The notes: generated by a model not told the origin, from the sequence alone. 32,266 nt of DNA from Mesorhizobium sp. (GCF_017306545.1 NZ_JAFKID010000044.1:1-32266), one strand, 5' to 3'; shown: positions 1-7,985, numbered from the stretch's first letter. Made by a program: numbers and translations.

Positions 1-87
1 CCCCTAGCCCCTCCCCGCAAGGGGGAGGGGAAGCTGCCGCGACCCAAGTTCCCCTCCCCCTTGCGGGGAGGGGTTAGGGGTGGGGGT
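1..87. repeat. GC-rich long inverted repeat (intergenic palindromic element, copy 1)
   Basis: Positions 1-30 and 51-80 are inverted copies of each other, matching at 29 of 30 bases (the mismatch pairs with position 7), separated by a 20-base spacer. Each arm is built from CCCC/GGGG blocks around a central GCAA/TTGC. The element ends in a G-rich tail (81-87) that abuts the ATG of the next gene at 88. A related element lies at 4253-4387. Elements of this look are common between genes in Rhizobiales. The transcript could fold into a very stable hairpin. The left edge of the window cuts off whatever lies upstream. Confidence 0.85.
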
Positions 88-1365
88 ATGAAGCCCGCGA
101 CGATGGCCGAAAATCCCAAGAAGGCGACCTCCGACGGCCGCATGGCCGACAACATCGTCTATTTCGCCCGCGCGCTGCGCAAGGCGGGCTTGCGGGTCGG
201 GCCGGCTTCGGTCAAGGACGCCATCGAGGCTGTGCTGGCCGCCGGCATCGGCAGCCGTGACGATTTCTACTGGACGCTGCATTCCGTGCTCGTCTCGCGC
301 CGCGAGGATCACGCCACCTTCGACGAGGCGTTCCGCCTGTTCTGGAAGTCGCGCGAGTTGATCGAGAAGATGCTGGCGATGTTTTCGCCCGTCGCGCCCG
401 ACAACCGCGAGAAGGCGAAGCCGCGCGCGGCGGAGCATCGCGTCAGCCGGGCGCTGTTCGAAGGGCATGAAAAGAACCAGCCGCTGAGCGAGGTTCCCGA
501 AATCGAGATCGATGCCCGCCTCACCGTGTCCGGCAACGAGGTGCTGCGCGGCAAGGATTTCGCCCAGATGAGCGCCGAGGAACTGCTGGCCGCGCGCCGC
601 GCCATCACCGAATTGAAGCTGCCGTTCGACCGCGTGGCGACACGCCGCTTCCGGCCCGACCCGCAAGGCAGCCGCATCGATCCGCGCGCCATGATGCGGG
701 CGGCGTCACGCGCCGGCGGCGGGTTGATCCTACCGAAGTTCCGCTCGCGCCGCGAGGTGCATCCGCCGCTGGTGGTGCTGGCCGACATTTCCGGCTCGAT
801 GAGCCAGTACACCCGCATCTTCCTGCACTTTTTGCATGCACTCGGTGAAAAGCGCCGCCACGTCCATGCCTTCGTCTTCGGCACGCGGCTGACCAACCTG
901 ACGCGGCAGATGCGCCATCGCGATCCCGATCAGGCGCTGGCCGACTGTTCCGCCGCCGTGCAGGACTGGTCGGGCGGCACGCGCATCGGCGAGGCGATCG
1001 GCGAGTTCAACCGGCTGTGGTCGCGCCGCGTGCTCGGGCAGGGCGCTGTCGTGCTGCTCATCACCGACGGGCTGGAGCGCGACGACATCGGCAACCTCGC
1101 CGAAGAGATGGAGCGGCTGCACAAATCCTGCCGGCGGCTGATCTGGCTGAACCCGCTGCTGCGCTTCGATGGTTTCGAGGCGCGCGCAAGAGGTGTGCGG
1201 GCCATGCTGCCGCATGTCGACGAGTTCCGCCCAGTGCACAATCTCGACGCGTTGAGCGACCTCGTCGCCTCGCTCGGCCGGCAGGGCCGGGCTGAGGTCG
1301 ATCCGCGCCGCTGGCTGGGGCATCTGGCACAAAAGTCGGGGGTTGTCAGCGGTCGTGCGGCGTAG
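88..1365 (+). CDS. coxE: CoxE-like VWA domain protein (molybdenum hydroxylase maturation)
   Basis: A 425-aa protein of the CoxE family. These act with a MoxR-type AAA+ ATPase (CoxD) in maturing the active site of CO dehydrogenase-type molybdenum hydroxylases. The C-terminal half is a von Willebrand A domain. Its metal-ion-dependent adhesion site is complete: DISGSM at about residues 233-238, a threonine in SGGTRIG, and a later aspartate in LITDGLERDD. The N-terminal half is the helical CoxE region. The start at 88 directly follows the palindromic repeat, whose G-rich tail would serve as ribosome-binding site; ATG codons at 103 and 142 are alternatives, and the conserved part begins near 142. 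The XdhC-like genes follow at 1447, which supports the maturation role. The MoxR partner is not in the window and may lie upstream. Confidence 0.85.
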   Translation: MKPATMAENPKKATSDGRMADNIVYFARALRKAGLRVGPASVKDAIEAVLAAGIGSRDDFYWTLHSVLVSRREDHATFDEAFRLFWKSRELIEKMLAMFSPVAPDNREKAKPRAAEHRVSRALFEGHEKNQPLSEVPEIEIDARLTVSGNEVLRGKDFAQMSAEELLAARRAITELKLPFDRVATRRFRPDPQGSRIDPRAMMRAASRAGGGLILPKFRSRREVHPPLVVLADISGSMSQYTRIFLHFLHALGEKRRHVHAFVFGTRLTNLTRQMRHRDPDQALADCSAAVQDWSGGTRIGEAIGEFNRLWSRRVLGQGAVVLLITDGLERDDIGNLAEEMERLHKSCRRLIWLNPLLRFDGFEARARGVRAMLPHVDEFRPVHNLDALSDLVASLGRQGRAEVDPRRWLGHLAQKSGVVSGRAA

Positions 1366-1390
1366 CCATATATAACGACATCCCGACATC

Positions 1391-1424
1391 GAGGAATGCC
1401 CGATAGCGAGGAATGCCCGATAGC
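1391..1424 (+). repeat. 17-bp tandem duplication upstream of the XdhC-like gene
   Basis: The unit GAGGAATGCCCGATAGC occurs twice head to tail (1391-1407 and 1408-1424) and is followed by a partial third copy. It lies in the 81-bp gap between the CoxE-like gene and the next gene, upstream of that gene's ribosome-binding site. It looks like a local slippage duplication; no function is evident. Confidence 0.7.
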
Positions 1425-1446
1425 GAGAATGCAAGGAGGTTCCGTC

Positions 1447-1785
1447 ATGGACAACCCAACGCAAATCGATGAATCCCGTGACCCGTTGCAGATCGCTGAA
1501 CATTGGGTCGACGAAGGCAGGGACGTCGCGCTCGCCACGGTGGTCGAGACATGGGGGTCGGCGCCGCGCCCGGTCGGCAGCCATCTGGTCATCGACGCCG
1601 AGGGCAATTTCCACGGTTCCGTTTCCGGCGGCTGCGTCGAAGGCGCGGTGGTGACGGAAGCGATGGACGTGCTGGAGAGCCGCAAGCCGCGCATGCTGGA
1701 GTTCGGCGTCGCCGACGAAACCGCCTGGCGCGTCGGCCTTTCCTGCGGCGGGCGCATCAAGGTCTATGTCGAGCGGCTGGCCTGA
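1447..1785 (+). CDS. XdhC/CoxI family protein, N-terminal-type domain only
   Basis: A 112-aa protein matching the small N-terminal domain of XdhC/CoxI proteins. Key features are VVETWGSAPRPVGSHLVI, SVSGGCVEGAV with its conserved cysteine, and a second cysteine in LSCGGRIKV near the C-terminus. XdhC binds molybdenum cofactor and delivers it, sulfurated, to xanthine dehydrogenase-type apoenzymes. Here the domain is a separate gene, and the Rossmann part follows 3 bp downstream. The start at 1447 is fixed by an AAGGAGG ribosome-binding site at 1433-1439; an in-frame ATG at 1396 lies in the tandem repeat and lacks such a site. It should act with the next gene product as a split XdhC. Confidence 0.88.
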   Translation: MDNPTQIDESRDPLQIAEHWVDEGRDVALATVVETWGSAPRPVGSHLVIDAEGNFHGSVSGGCVEGAVVTEAMDVLESRKPRMLEFGVADETAWRVGLSCGGRIKVYVERLA

Positions 1786-1788
1786 ACG

Positions 1789-2493
1789 ATGGACCTCGCC
1801 GCCCTTAAATCTCTCAACGCCGACCGTCGCGCGCGCCGCGCCGCCGTTCTGGTGACAAACCTCGATGACGGCTCTTGCCGCCTGATCCACGAAGGCGACG
1901 CGGCCGGCGGCGAACTGGTCGATGCGCTGCGGCAGGCGTTCCAGACCGGCAAGTCCGGCACGGTCGAGGCAGACGGGAAAAAGCTGTTCCTCAACGTTCA
2001 TCTGCCCAGCCCGCGCCTGGTGGTGATCGGCGCCGTCCATATCAGCCAGGCGCTGGCGCCGATGGCGAAAGTCGCCGGCTTCCCGGTCGAGGTCATCGAT
2101 CCGCGCACGGCCTTCGCCACCGCCGAGCGTTTTCCGGACGTGGCTCTGGATGCCGAATGGCCGCAGGACGTGCTCGCCCGCCGCCCGCTGGATAGCTATA
2201 CGGCGCTGGCCGCCGTCACCCATGACCCGAAGATAGACGATTTTGCGCTGAAGGCCGCGCTCGACGCCGGCTGTTTCTACATCGGCGCGCTGGGCAGCCG
2301 GAAAACCCACGCCAGACGCGTCGAGCGTCTGCTGGCGCTGGGCGCTACGGCCGAGCAGATAGGCCGCATCCACGCGCCGATCGGCATCGACATTGGTGCT
2401 GCCAGTCCGGCCGAGATCGCCGTCGCGGTGCTGGCCCAGATCATCCGGGCCTTTCGCACGCGCGGCGAGGAGGCGAAGGGGGCGGCAGCGTGA
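1789..2493 (+). CDS. XdhC family protein, Rossmann-type C-terminal domain
   Basis: A 234-aa protein corresponding to the XdhC C-terminal (XdhC_C) Rossmann domain. Visible features are LVVIGAVHISQALAPMA near residue 77, then the AVTHDPKIDDFAL segment and the family hallmark YIGALGSRKTHARRVERL, with a closing GIDIGAASPAEIAVAVLAQII. The first 70 residues resemble a short lead-in rather than a full XdhC N-domain. It is expected to bind or insert molybdenum cofactor for a xanthine/CO dehydrogenase-type enzyme together with the 112-aa protein encoded just upstream. Its TGA stop overlaps the GTG start of the next gene, so the two are probably translationally coupled. Confidence 0.9.
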   Translation: MDLAALKSLNADRRARRAAVLVTNLDDGSCRLIHEGDAAGGELVDALRQAFQTGKSGTVEADGKKLFLNVHLPSPRLVVIGAVHISQALAPMAKVAGFPVEVIDPRTAFATAERFPDVALDAEWPQDVLARRPLDSYTALAAVTHDPKIDDFALKAALDAGCFYIGALGSRKTHARRVERLLALGATAEQIGRIHAPIGIDIGAASPAEIAVAVLAQIIRAFRTRGEEAKGAAA

Positions 2494-4103
2494 AATTCGG
2501 ACCGGTTCCGCTGGAGGAAGCGGAAGGCGCCATTCTTGCGCATTCGACCGTCGCCGGGCAGGCGCGCTTCAGGAAGGCGCGCGTGCTTTCGGCCGAAGAC
2601 GTGGCGGCGCTGCGCGAGGCCGGCTTGAAGGAGATCATCGTCGCCACGCTGGCGCCCGACGACGTGGAAGAAAACGAGGCGGCGGCCCGTATCGCGGAGG
2701 CTCTCCGCTTCTCCGGCATCGAAGCGCGGCCGGCCGCGACCGGCCGGGTCAACCTTCACGCCACGTTGACCGGCATCTTCGCCGTCGACAAGCCGCTGAT
2801 CGACGCCATCAACCTCGTCGATCCCGATATCACGCTCGCCACCATGCCGGCCTTCGCGCCGATGGTCGAAGGCCAGATGGTGGCGACGATCAAGATCATC
2901 CCCTTTGCCGTGCCGCAAGCCATGCTGGAAAAGGTGCTGGCGCTCGCCGGCGCGCGCGAGGCGTTTGCCATGCACGCCTATCGGCCGATGCGGGTCGGCG
3001 TTGTGCAGACGGTGCTGCCTTCGATCAAATCCAGCGTGCTGGACAAGACGATCCGCGTGACCGAGGAGCGGCTGAGCCGCACCGGCAGCACAGTTTCCGG
3101 TGAAATCCGCACGCCCCACGCCGCACCGGAAGTGGCGCAGGCGATCCGCGATCTCGCCGATGACAGCGACATGGTGCTGGTGTTTGGTGCCTCCGCCATG
3201 AGCGATCCCGACGAGGACGTCATCCCGGCGGCGATCCAGTCTTCCGGCGGCACCGTCTTCCGCTCCGGCATGCCGGTCGATCCGGGCAACCTCTTCGTGC
3301 TCGGCGAGCGCGACGGCAAGCCGGTGCTCGGCGCGCCGGGCTGCGCCCGCAGCCCCAAGCTGAACGGCTTCGACTGGGTGCTGGACCGCATCGTCTCCGG
3401 CATCGGCATTACCCGGGAAGACATCGCCGGCATGGGCGTCGGCGGCCTTTTGATGGAAATTCCGACCCGGCCGCAGCCGCGCGAGCCGGCGCCGGCCGTG
3501 GCGGCGGGCAAGGTGGCCGCGGTGGTGCTCGCCGCCGGCCGCTCCAGCCGCATGGGCGGCCCCAACAAGCTGATGGCGCTGTTCGACGGCAAGCCGCTGG
3601 TGCGCCGCACCGTCGAGCGCGCGCTGGCTTCCAAGGCCAGGATCGTCATCGTCGTCACCGGCCATCAGGGGGAGCGGGTGAGGGCGGCGCTTGACGGCCT
3701 GCCTGTCACCTTCGCCGATAATCCGGCCTTCGCCGAGGGGCTCTCCACGTCGCTCAAGGCCGGCATTGGTGCTGTTCCGGCTTCCGCCGCCGGCGCGCTC
3801 GTGGTGCTGGGCGACATGCCGGGCGTATCAACCGCCGACCTCGACCAACTGATCGAAACCTTCCACAAGGTCGGCGACCGAGCGGTGGTGCGCGCCGCCC
3901 ATGAAGGCAAGCGCGGCAATCCCGTGCTTTTGCCGAAATCGCTGTTCGATGCGGTCGTGCATCTGGAAGGCGACACCGGCGCCCGCCACCTGATCGAGAA
4001 CGGCGGCGTCGAGGTTGTGGATATCGAGATCGGAGCCGGAGCCGCCATCGACGTCGATACGCGCGAGGCGCTGGAAACCGCCGGCGGCGTCTTGCAGGAT
4101 TGA
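2490..4103 (+). CDS. Molybdopterin-binding / MocA-like cytidylyltransferase fusion
   Basis: A 537-aa two-domain protein. Residues about 165-325 form a MoeA/MogA-type molybdopterin-binding domain (VGVVQTVLP start, VFGASAMSDPDED, later PVLGAPGCARSPK). Residues 342-537 form a MobA/MocA-type nucleotidyltransferase with the loop LAAGRSSRMGGPNK at 347-360 and a metal-binding GDMPG with Asp442. The LAAG...NKL form of the loop is that of MocA (CTP-using) rather than MobA (LAGG...DK, GTP-using). This predicts molybdopterin cytosine dinucleotide, the cofactor of CO dehydrogenase-like hydroxylases, in keeping with the CoxE/XdhC neighbours. The start is a GTG at 2490 overlapping the previous stop (GTGA), with a GGAGGCGAAGGGGG purine stretch upstream. 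Cofactor specificity is inferred from the motif. Confidence 0.9.
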   Translation: MKFGPVPLEEAEGAILAHSTVAGQARFRKARVLSAEDVAALREAGLKEIIVATLAPDDVEENEAAARIAEALRFSGIEARPAATGRVNLHATLTGIFAVDKPLIDAINLVDPDITLATMPAFAPMVEGQMVATIKIIPFAVPQAMLEKVLALAGAREAFAMHAYRPMRVGVVQTVLPSIKSSVLDKTIRVTEERLSRTGSTVSGEIRTPHAAPEVAQAIRDLADDSDMVLVFGASAMSDPDEDVIPAAIQSSGGTVFRSGMPVDPGNLFVLGERDGKPVLGAPGCARSPKLNGFDWVLDRIVSGIGITREDIAGMGVGGLLMEIPTRPQPREPAPAVAAGKVAAVVLAAGRSSRMGGPNKLMALFDGKPLVRRTVERALASKARIVIVVTGHQGERVRAALDGLPVTFADNPAFAEGLSTSLKAGIGAVPASAAGALVVLGDMPGVSTADLDQLIETFHKVGDRAVVRAAHEGKRGNPVLLPKSLFDAVVHLEGDTGARHLIENGGVEVVDIEIGAGAAIDVDTREALETAGGVLQD

Positions 4104-4252
4104 TCGCCGCCTGTTGACAAGGCCGCGGCGAAGCACGCAAGCCTGCGCGATGGTTTCTCAGCTTGCGCCTTTGAAAATCTCCTTTCTCCGTCGCTACTTC
4201 GTGGCGTCGAAAATTTGGCGGCAGCAGGACCCTGAGCCCGGCTATGGTGGCG

Positions 4253-4387
4253 CCCCCCTCCCCACAAGGGGGAGGGGGACTCTGCTGTGGCGCCACGTCA
4301 CGCCAGCGTTGGCGATTTGGAACGAAACGGCGGCGCCGGCGTCCCCCTCCCCCTCCCCCTTGTGGGGAGGGGACAGGGGTGGGGGTG
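4253..4387. repeat. GC-rich long inverted repeat (intergenic palindromic element, copy 2)
   Basis: Arms at 4255-4278 and 4349-4372 are a perfect 24-bp inverted repeat made of CCCC/GGGG blocks around ACAA/TTGT. It is the same design as the element at 1-87, including the trailing ACAGGGGTGGGGGT tail. The 70-bp interior has its own small dyads (TGGCGCCA near 4290; CGCCA-GCGT-TGGCG). The 312-bp gap 4104-4415 otherwise shows no gene. The element ends about 30 bp before the next start codon. Confidence 0.85.
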
Positions 4388-4415
4388 CACGGCCTTTGCG
4401 ATCAAGGCGGCATCC

Positions 4416-5291
4416 ATGATCCGCGCCTTCCTTCTCCTCGCCTTCGCGCTCTTCGCTTTCGCCGTGCCCGCCTCGGCCCAGACCCTGAAACCTTACAAGG
4501 ACGATCTCTTCGCCTATCCGGCCTTACTCTCCTCGGAAAAAGGCGACCGCTACCGCGTTGTGGATTACCGCGAGATGCGCGACATCAACGGCCGCGACGA
4601 GGTGCCGGAAAAGCGCGTGCATTCTCAGTATGTCTCGCTCGGCGTCCGCTCAGTTCAGCAAGATCTGGTGCTAAAGACCGATGCCGGCGCCATCCGCCAT
4701 TTCGCCGTTGGCAAGACCGAAGGGGCTTCGATCATCGTGCTTTATCTGCACGGGCAGGGTGGTTCGCGCCGGCAGGGCGTCGACGATTTCACCTTCGGCG
4801 GCAATTTCAACCGCATCAAGAACCTGATGGTGGAGAACGGCGGGCTTTATCTCTCGCCGGATTTTTCCGATTTCGGCGATACCGGCGCCGCGCAGGTGGC
4901 GGCGCTGATCGATCACTACGCTGGGCAGTCGCCGCAGGCCAAAATCTACGTCGCCTGCGGCTCGATGGGCGGGGCGCTGTGCTGGAAACTCGCCGGCCGC
5001 GCCGACACCGGCGCCCGCCTGAACGGGCTGCTGCTGCTCGGCTCGCTGTGGGACGAGAGCTTTTTTGCAAGCCCGGCCTTCAAACGCCGCGTCCCGGTCT
5101 TCTTCGGCCAGGGCAGCAAGGACCCGGTCTTTCCGATCGCCAACCAGGAAGCCTTCTTCCGCTCGATCCTGGCGAAAGTGCCGGCCTATCCGACCCGCTT
5201 CGTGCGTTTTGAGACGGGCACGCACGGCACGCCGATCCGCATGACCGACTGGCGCGAGACGCTGAACTGGATGCTGTCGCCGGCGAAGTGA
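4416..5291 (+). CDS. Exported alpha/beta hydrolase
   Basis: A 291-aa protein beginning with a clear Sec signal peptide, probably cleaved after AVPASA near residue 21. The mature part has an alpha/beta-hydrolase layout: oxyanion-hole loop HGQGGS at 112-117, nucleophile elbow CGSMGG with Ser183, a likely acid at Asp236 (GSKDPVF), and a likely catalytic histidine at His270 (GTHGTP). The substrate cannot be read from the sequence; an ester or a similar bond in the periplasm is likely. The ATG at 4416 is chosen because it starts the signal peptide; upstream in-frame codons run through the palindromic repeat. It converges tail to tail with the next gene, with only 4 bp between stops. Confidence 0.75.
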   Translation: MIRAFLLLAFALFAFAVPASAQTLKPYKDDLFAYPALLSSEKGDRYRVVDYREMRDINGRDEVPEKRVHSQYVSLGVRSVQQDLVLKTDAGAIRHFAVGKTEGASIIVLYLHGQGGSRRQGVDDFTFGGNFNRIKNLMVENGGLYLSPDFSDFGDTGAAQVAALIDHYAGQSPQAKIYVACGSMGGALCWKLAGRADTGARLNGLLLLGSLWDESFFASPAFKRRVPVFFGQGSKDPVFPIANQEAFFRSILAKVPAYPTRFVRFETGTHGTPIRMTDWRETLNWMLSPAK

Positions 5292-5295
5292 CCGC

Positions 5296-6351
5296 TCACG
5301 GCGGGGTGTTGTAATCGACCACCGTCTGTGGATTCACTTCGCCGTCGTAGGAGGCGTCCACGTCGTATTGCACCAGCGCGAACCGGCCGTTGCGGAACAG
5401 ATAGGTGCCGGCGGACGAGGCATCGCCGACGCCGCGCCATTTCGCTGCCGTTGTGATGGTGCGGTTGGCCTCGTCGTAGGCGGAATTGATGGCTGTATCC
5501 TCCGTCTGGAAACCGGTGACGGTGATCGAGTCCACCTTGCCTTCGGGATTGTCGTTCTCGTAGCGGATGTCCAGTTCCGGCACGGCGAACTGCAATTGCC
5601 GCACGCCCGTGGCGTCGTCGGTCACATAATAGACGGCGCTCTCGTTGTAGGCGGCCATATGGCAGAAGAAGCGGAACAGCCGCACCTCGCGTTCCGGTTC
5701 GCCTTCCGCCGCATCCTTGTCCTTGTAGTGGATGGCGTAGGCGGTCGGCTCGCTGATCGGCTTATGCTCCGGTGTTTCCTGGTCGCACTGGTCGCCATAG
5801 GCGGCGAGGAAGGTTTTCTTGGCCTGCTCCAGCGCGGCGTCCTTCTTCGGCGGCGGCGGACCGTCGCCGCATTGCTTCGGCAGCGCGTCTTCCAGGTTGG
5901 CCGTCGACGGCTTCAATTCGCCCTTGTCGATATGGATCGGATCGAAGGGCGGTTCCTGGACATCTGCGTTGACCTGCCTCAGCGTATAGCAGCCGGCAAA
6001 AACCTTCTGCTCGCCCATCTTGTCGGTCGCCCGGATCGCGACGGGAACGCCGTAGTAGATCGAGCCGGCCGCACCCTCTTCGGAGATGGCACCGATCTTC
6101 AGGTCGATGCTGTCGGTATCGGCATAGCCCTTGGCGAAGCTGTCGAAATCCTTGGCCGGCTTGGCCTCGCCGAAATAACCCCAGGCGCGGGCGTATTCGT
6201 GCCGGTCGATGGCGCTGTAGAGCGAGCGCACCACCGCCTCCGGACTGGAGCGGTCGTCCAGGTAGGGCGCGTCGGACGGCGCCTGCGCCGCGAAGGCAAT
6301 CGGCGCCGAGACGAAGAGCAGGCAGGCGGCAGAGATAAGGGCGCGTTTCAT
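5296..6351 (-). CDS. Secreted DUF1176-like protein
   Basis: A 351-aa protein with a signal peptide (MKRALISAACLLFVSAPIAFA, about 22 residues). The C-terminal half contains a segment resembling DUF1176: KWRGVGDASSAGTYLF followed by NGRFALVQYDVD. Four cysteines in the mature part (for example in AGCYTL, PKQCGDG, DQCDQE, FFCHMA) could form periplasmic disulfides. The N-terminal region has a helix of the type seen in NTF2-like folds (SPEAVVRSLYSAIDRHEYARAWGYF), but that is tentative. The start is supported by an AAGGGAGA site just upstream on the minus strand. The function is unknown; it probably acts in the periplasm. It converges with the hydrolase gene. Confidence 0.7.
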   Translation of the reverse strand: MKRALISAACLLFVSAPIAFAAQAPSDAPYLDDRSSPEAVVRSLYSAIDRHEYARAWGYFGEAKPAKDFDSFAKGYADTDSIDLKIGAISEEGAAGSIYYGVPVAIRATDKMGEQKVFAGCYTLRQVNADVQEPPFDPIHIDKGELKPSTANLEDALPKQCGDGPPPPKKDAALEQAKKTFLAAYGDQCDQETPEHKPISEPTAYAIHYKDKDAAEGEPEREVRLFRFFCHMAAYNESAVYYVTDDATGVRQLQFAVPELDIRYENDNPEGKVDSITVTGFQTEDTAINSAYDEANRTITTAAKWRGVGDASSAGTYLFRNGRFALVQYDVDASYDGEVNPQTVVDYNTPP

Positions 6352-6476
6352 GACGAATCTCCCTTGTCTGGCCGAATCCTAGCACCGATTGCGGCGCCGC
6401 CGTGGCGCTTGTGGAAACTTCCGTGACGGCGTTAGGTCGCTGGACGGCAGTAACAGCAAAAGCAAGGAGAAATGAC

Positions 6477-6983
6477 GTGCCTATCTCGATGTACGATGCG
6501 TCCGTGGCGGTGTTTCAGGCGCGGTTGAAGGCGCTGGACGGGGTGCTGAAGGCGGGCGAAGAAAACGCCGCCGAACGCAAGATCGATCCGGCGGTGTTCC
6601 TGAACGCGCGGCTGGCGCCCGACATGTTCACGCTGACACGGCAAGTGCAGATCGCCACCGACCACGCCAAGGGCGCGCCGTCACGGCTGGCCGGCCGCGA
6701 GGTCCCGAAATTCGAGGACAACGAGGCGAGCTTCGCCGATCTTCACGCCCGCATCGCAAAGACGCTCGATCATCTGGCGACCTTCGCGGCGGCGGACCTG
6801 GAAGGGTCGGACGGAAGGACGATCAACCTGAAGGTCGGCGGCCGCGACATGGCGATGCCCGGCCTGCAATACCTGTTCGGCTACGCCACGCCGAACTTCT
6901 ATTTCCACATCACCACCGCTTACGACATCCTGCGCCACAACGGCGTGCCGCTCGGCAAGGTGCTGTTCATCCGCGGCCATTGA
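6477..6983 (+). CDS. DUF1993 family protein
   Basis: A 168-aa protein of the DUF1993 family, helical proteins related to the DinB/YfiT fold. Recognisable parts are FLNARLAPDMFTLTRQVQIATDHAKG, then FADLHARIAKTLDHL, and near the end FYFHITTAYDILRHNGVPLGK. Members often have uncertain function. The start is set at a GTG (6477) because AAGGAG at 6464-6469 lies 7 bases before it; the first in-frame ATG (6489) would be 19 bases from that site. An out-of-frame ATG at 6472 overlaps and could compete. Upstream is a 125-bp gap shared with the divergent DUF1176-like gene. Confidence 0.85.
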   Translation: MPISMYDASVAVFQARLKALDGVLKAGEENAAERKIDPAVFLNARLAPDMFTLTRQVQIATDHAKGAPSRLAGREVPKFEDNEASFADLHARIAKTLDHLATFAAADLEGSDGRTINLKVGGRDMAMPGLQYLFGYATPNFYFHITTAYDILRHNGVPLGKVLFIRGH

Positions 6984-7005
6984 AGACGGCCTGCGACCCG
7001 CGGCC

Positions 7006-7170
7006 TCAGCGCATCGCCATTTCACGGGCGATGCGCGGGAAGTCGACGGGCTTGGCGGCCGCCTCGATGCGGTCGGAATTGTTCATTGCGTTGGCAAGCG
7101 CGAGCGCTGCGCGATAGCGCGCCTGTTCTGTCGGACGCGGACGAGAGAACATTTCGGTCAAGAACCCCAT
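7006..7170 (-). CDS. Small protein, 54 aa, unknown function
   Basis: A 54-aa ORF beginning MGFLTEMFSRPRPTEQARYR and ending FPRIAREMAMR. The start at 7170 is supported by GGAGAG seven bases upstream on the minus strand. The sequence is basic and helical, with an alanine-rich middle (AALALANAMNN). No family was recognised; it does not show the arginine-rich DUF1127 pattern. It is probably a real gene because of its ribosome-binding site and its position between two convergent or divergent genes, but this is not certain. Confidence 0.55.
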   Translation of the reverse strand: MGFLTEMFSRPRPTEQARYRAALALANAMNNSDRIEAAAKPVDFPRIAREMAMR

Positions 7171-7250
7171 GGTCAGGCTCTCCAGTTTGTCCTCCCGAGG
7201 CGCATATAGGTGATTCATGGCGGATTGTGCAGTGCAGCATTGCGATAATC

Positions 7251-7262
7251 GCCACATGTGGC
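7251..7262. promoter_or_regulatory. Perfect 12-bp palindrome in a divergent intergenic region
   Basis: GCCACATGTGGC is a perfect palindrome located between the 54-aa gene (minus) and the J-domain-like gene (plus), and is followed by AATTTTT. The 234-bp gap 7171-7404 holds no other gene. On the minus strand the palindrome overlaps a possible -35 (TTGCCA), which would suit an operator for the small gene. A weak intrinsic terminator on the plus strand is an alternative, but no gene reads into it from the left. Confidence 0.35.
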
Positions 7263-7404
7263 AATTTTTCCCGGCAAGGGGGTCATCACGGGGGCGCAGC
7301 CTGCCATCGGCTAAATTACCGTCGATCGGAGGCAATCATTTTTAACGCCCCGCCATTAAGGTGAGGGTAGGTTCGCGTATCTTTCGGGGGAGGTCGTCAT
7401 CGCA

Positions 7405-7884
7405 ATGGGAGCCAAGCGGGATTTCGCTTCGCTGCTCGACGACCTTTTCGCCGCGACGGACGCGGCCGAGGAGGCCGGCGCCCGACCGTCCATTCCCTTC
7501 GATTACCTGGCGGTGGCGGACGAACTGCACTCCGGGCGCATCAGGGTCGCCGGCGAGGCGGTTGCCGCCGAATATCGGGAAACGGGCGCCGACATGGCAG
7601 CCGAGTTCGCGGCGCTTCTGGAGCAGGCGAGGGCGGCCCTCGCCGACGAGCAACCCTCGCCTCAGGAGGTTCTGCCGCCCATCGATCCCGACTCGATTGC
7701 CGCCGAACTGGGCCTCGGGAGCCCTGCCGCAGCAGTCGATCTCGGCCGCTTGCGCCGCAGCTTCGCCTTTGCCAATCACCCGGACCGGGTGCCCGCGCAT
7801 CTTAGGCAGCGCGCCATGATCCGCATGCAGGTGGCCAACATGCTGATCGACGAAGCGCAGCGCAAGGCTTCCGCCCGGCGCTGA
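7405..7884 (+). CDS. Protein with short C-terminal J-domain-like segment
   Basis: A 159-aa protein. Residues 115-159 look like the central part of a DnaJ J domain: a helix LRRSFAFAN, then the diagnostic HPD tripeptide at 125-127, then RVPAHLRQRAMIRMQVANML, which resembles helix III. The preceding 110 residues are acidic and alanine-rich with no recognised domain. J-domain proteins stimulate Hsp70 (DnaK) ATPase through HPD, so it may be a dedicated Hsp70 partner; the domain is short and lacks a clear helix I. A GGGGGAGG site lies 11 bases before the ATG. The family assignment rests mainly on the HPD and the surrounding helices. Confidence 0.65.
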   Translation: MGAKRDFASLLDDLFAATDAAEEAGARPSIPFDYLAVADELHSGRIRVAGEAVAAEYRETGADMAAEFAALLEQARAALADEQPSPQEVLPPIDPDSIAAELGLGSPAAAVDLGRLRRSFAFANHPDRVPAHLRQRAMIRMQVANMLIDEAQRKASARR

Positions 7885-7985
7885 CCCCGCACAAACGCAG
7901 GGCTTGGAGATCGCGGCGTCCTTTTCTATGCTGGGCGCCTTCCCGCCGCGCGCCTCCGCCGCCGGCCTTCCATCGGAGAGATGTC

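Noticed and set aside
730-2373. A 547-codon open frame on the minus strand
   Set aside because: It lies opposite the CoxE- and XdhC-like genes, which have complete domain motifs and ribosome-binding sites. Its translation is rich in Arg, Ala, Gly and His with no domain, as expected for the complement of a high-GC gene.
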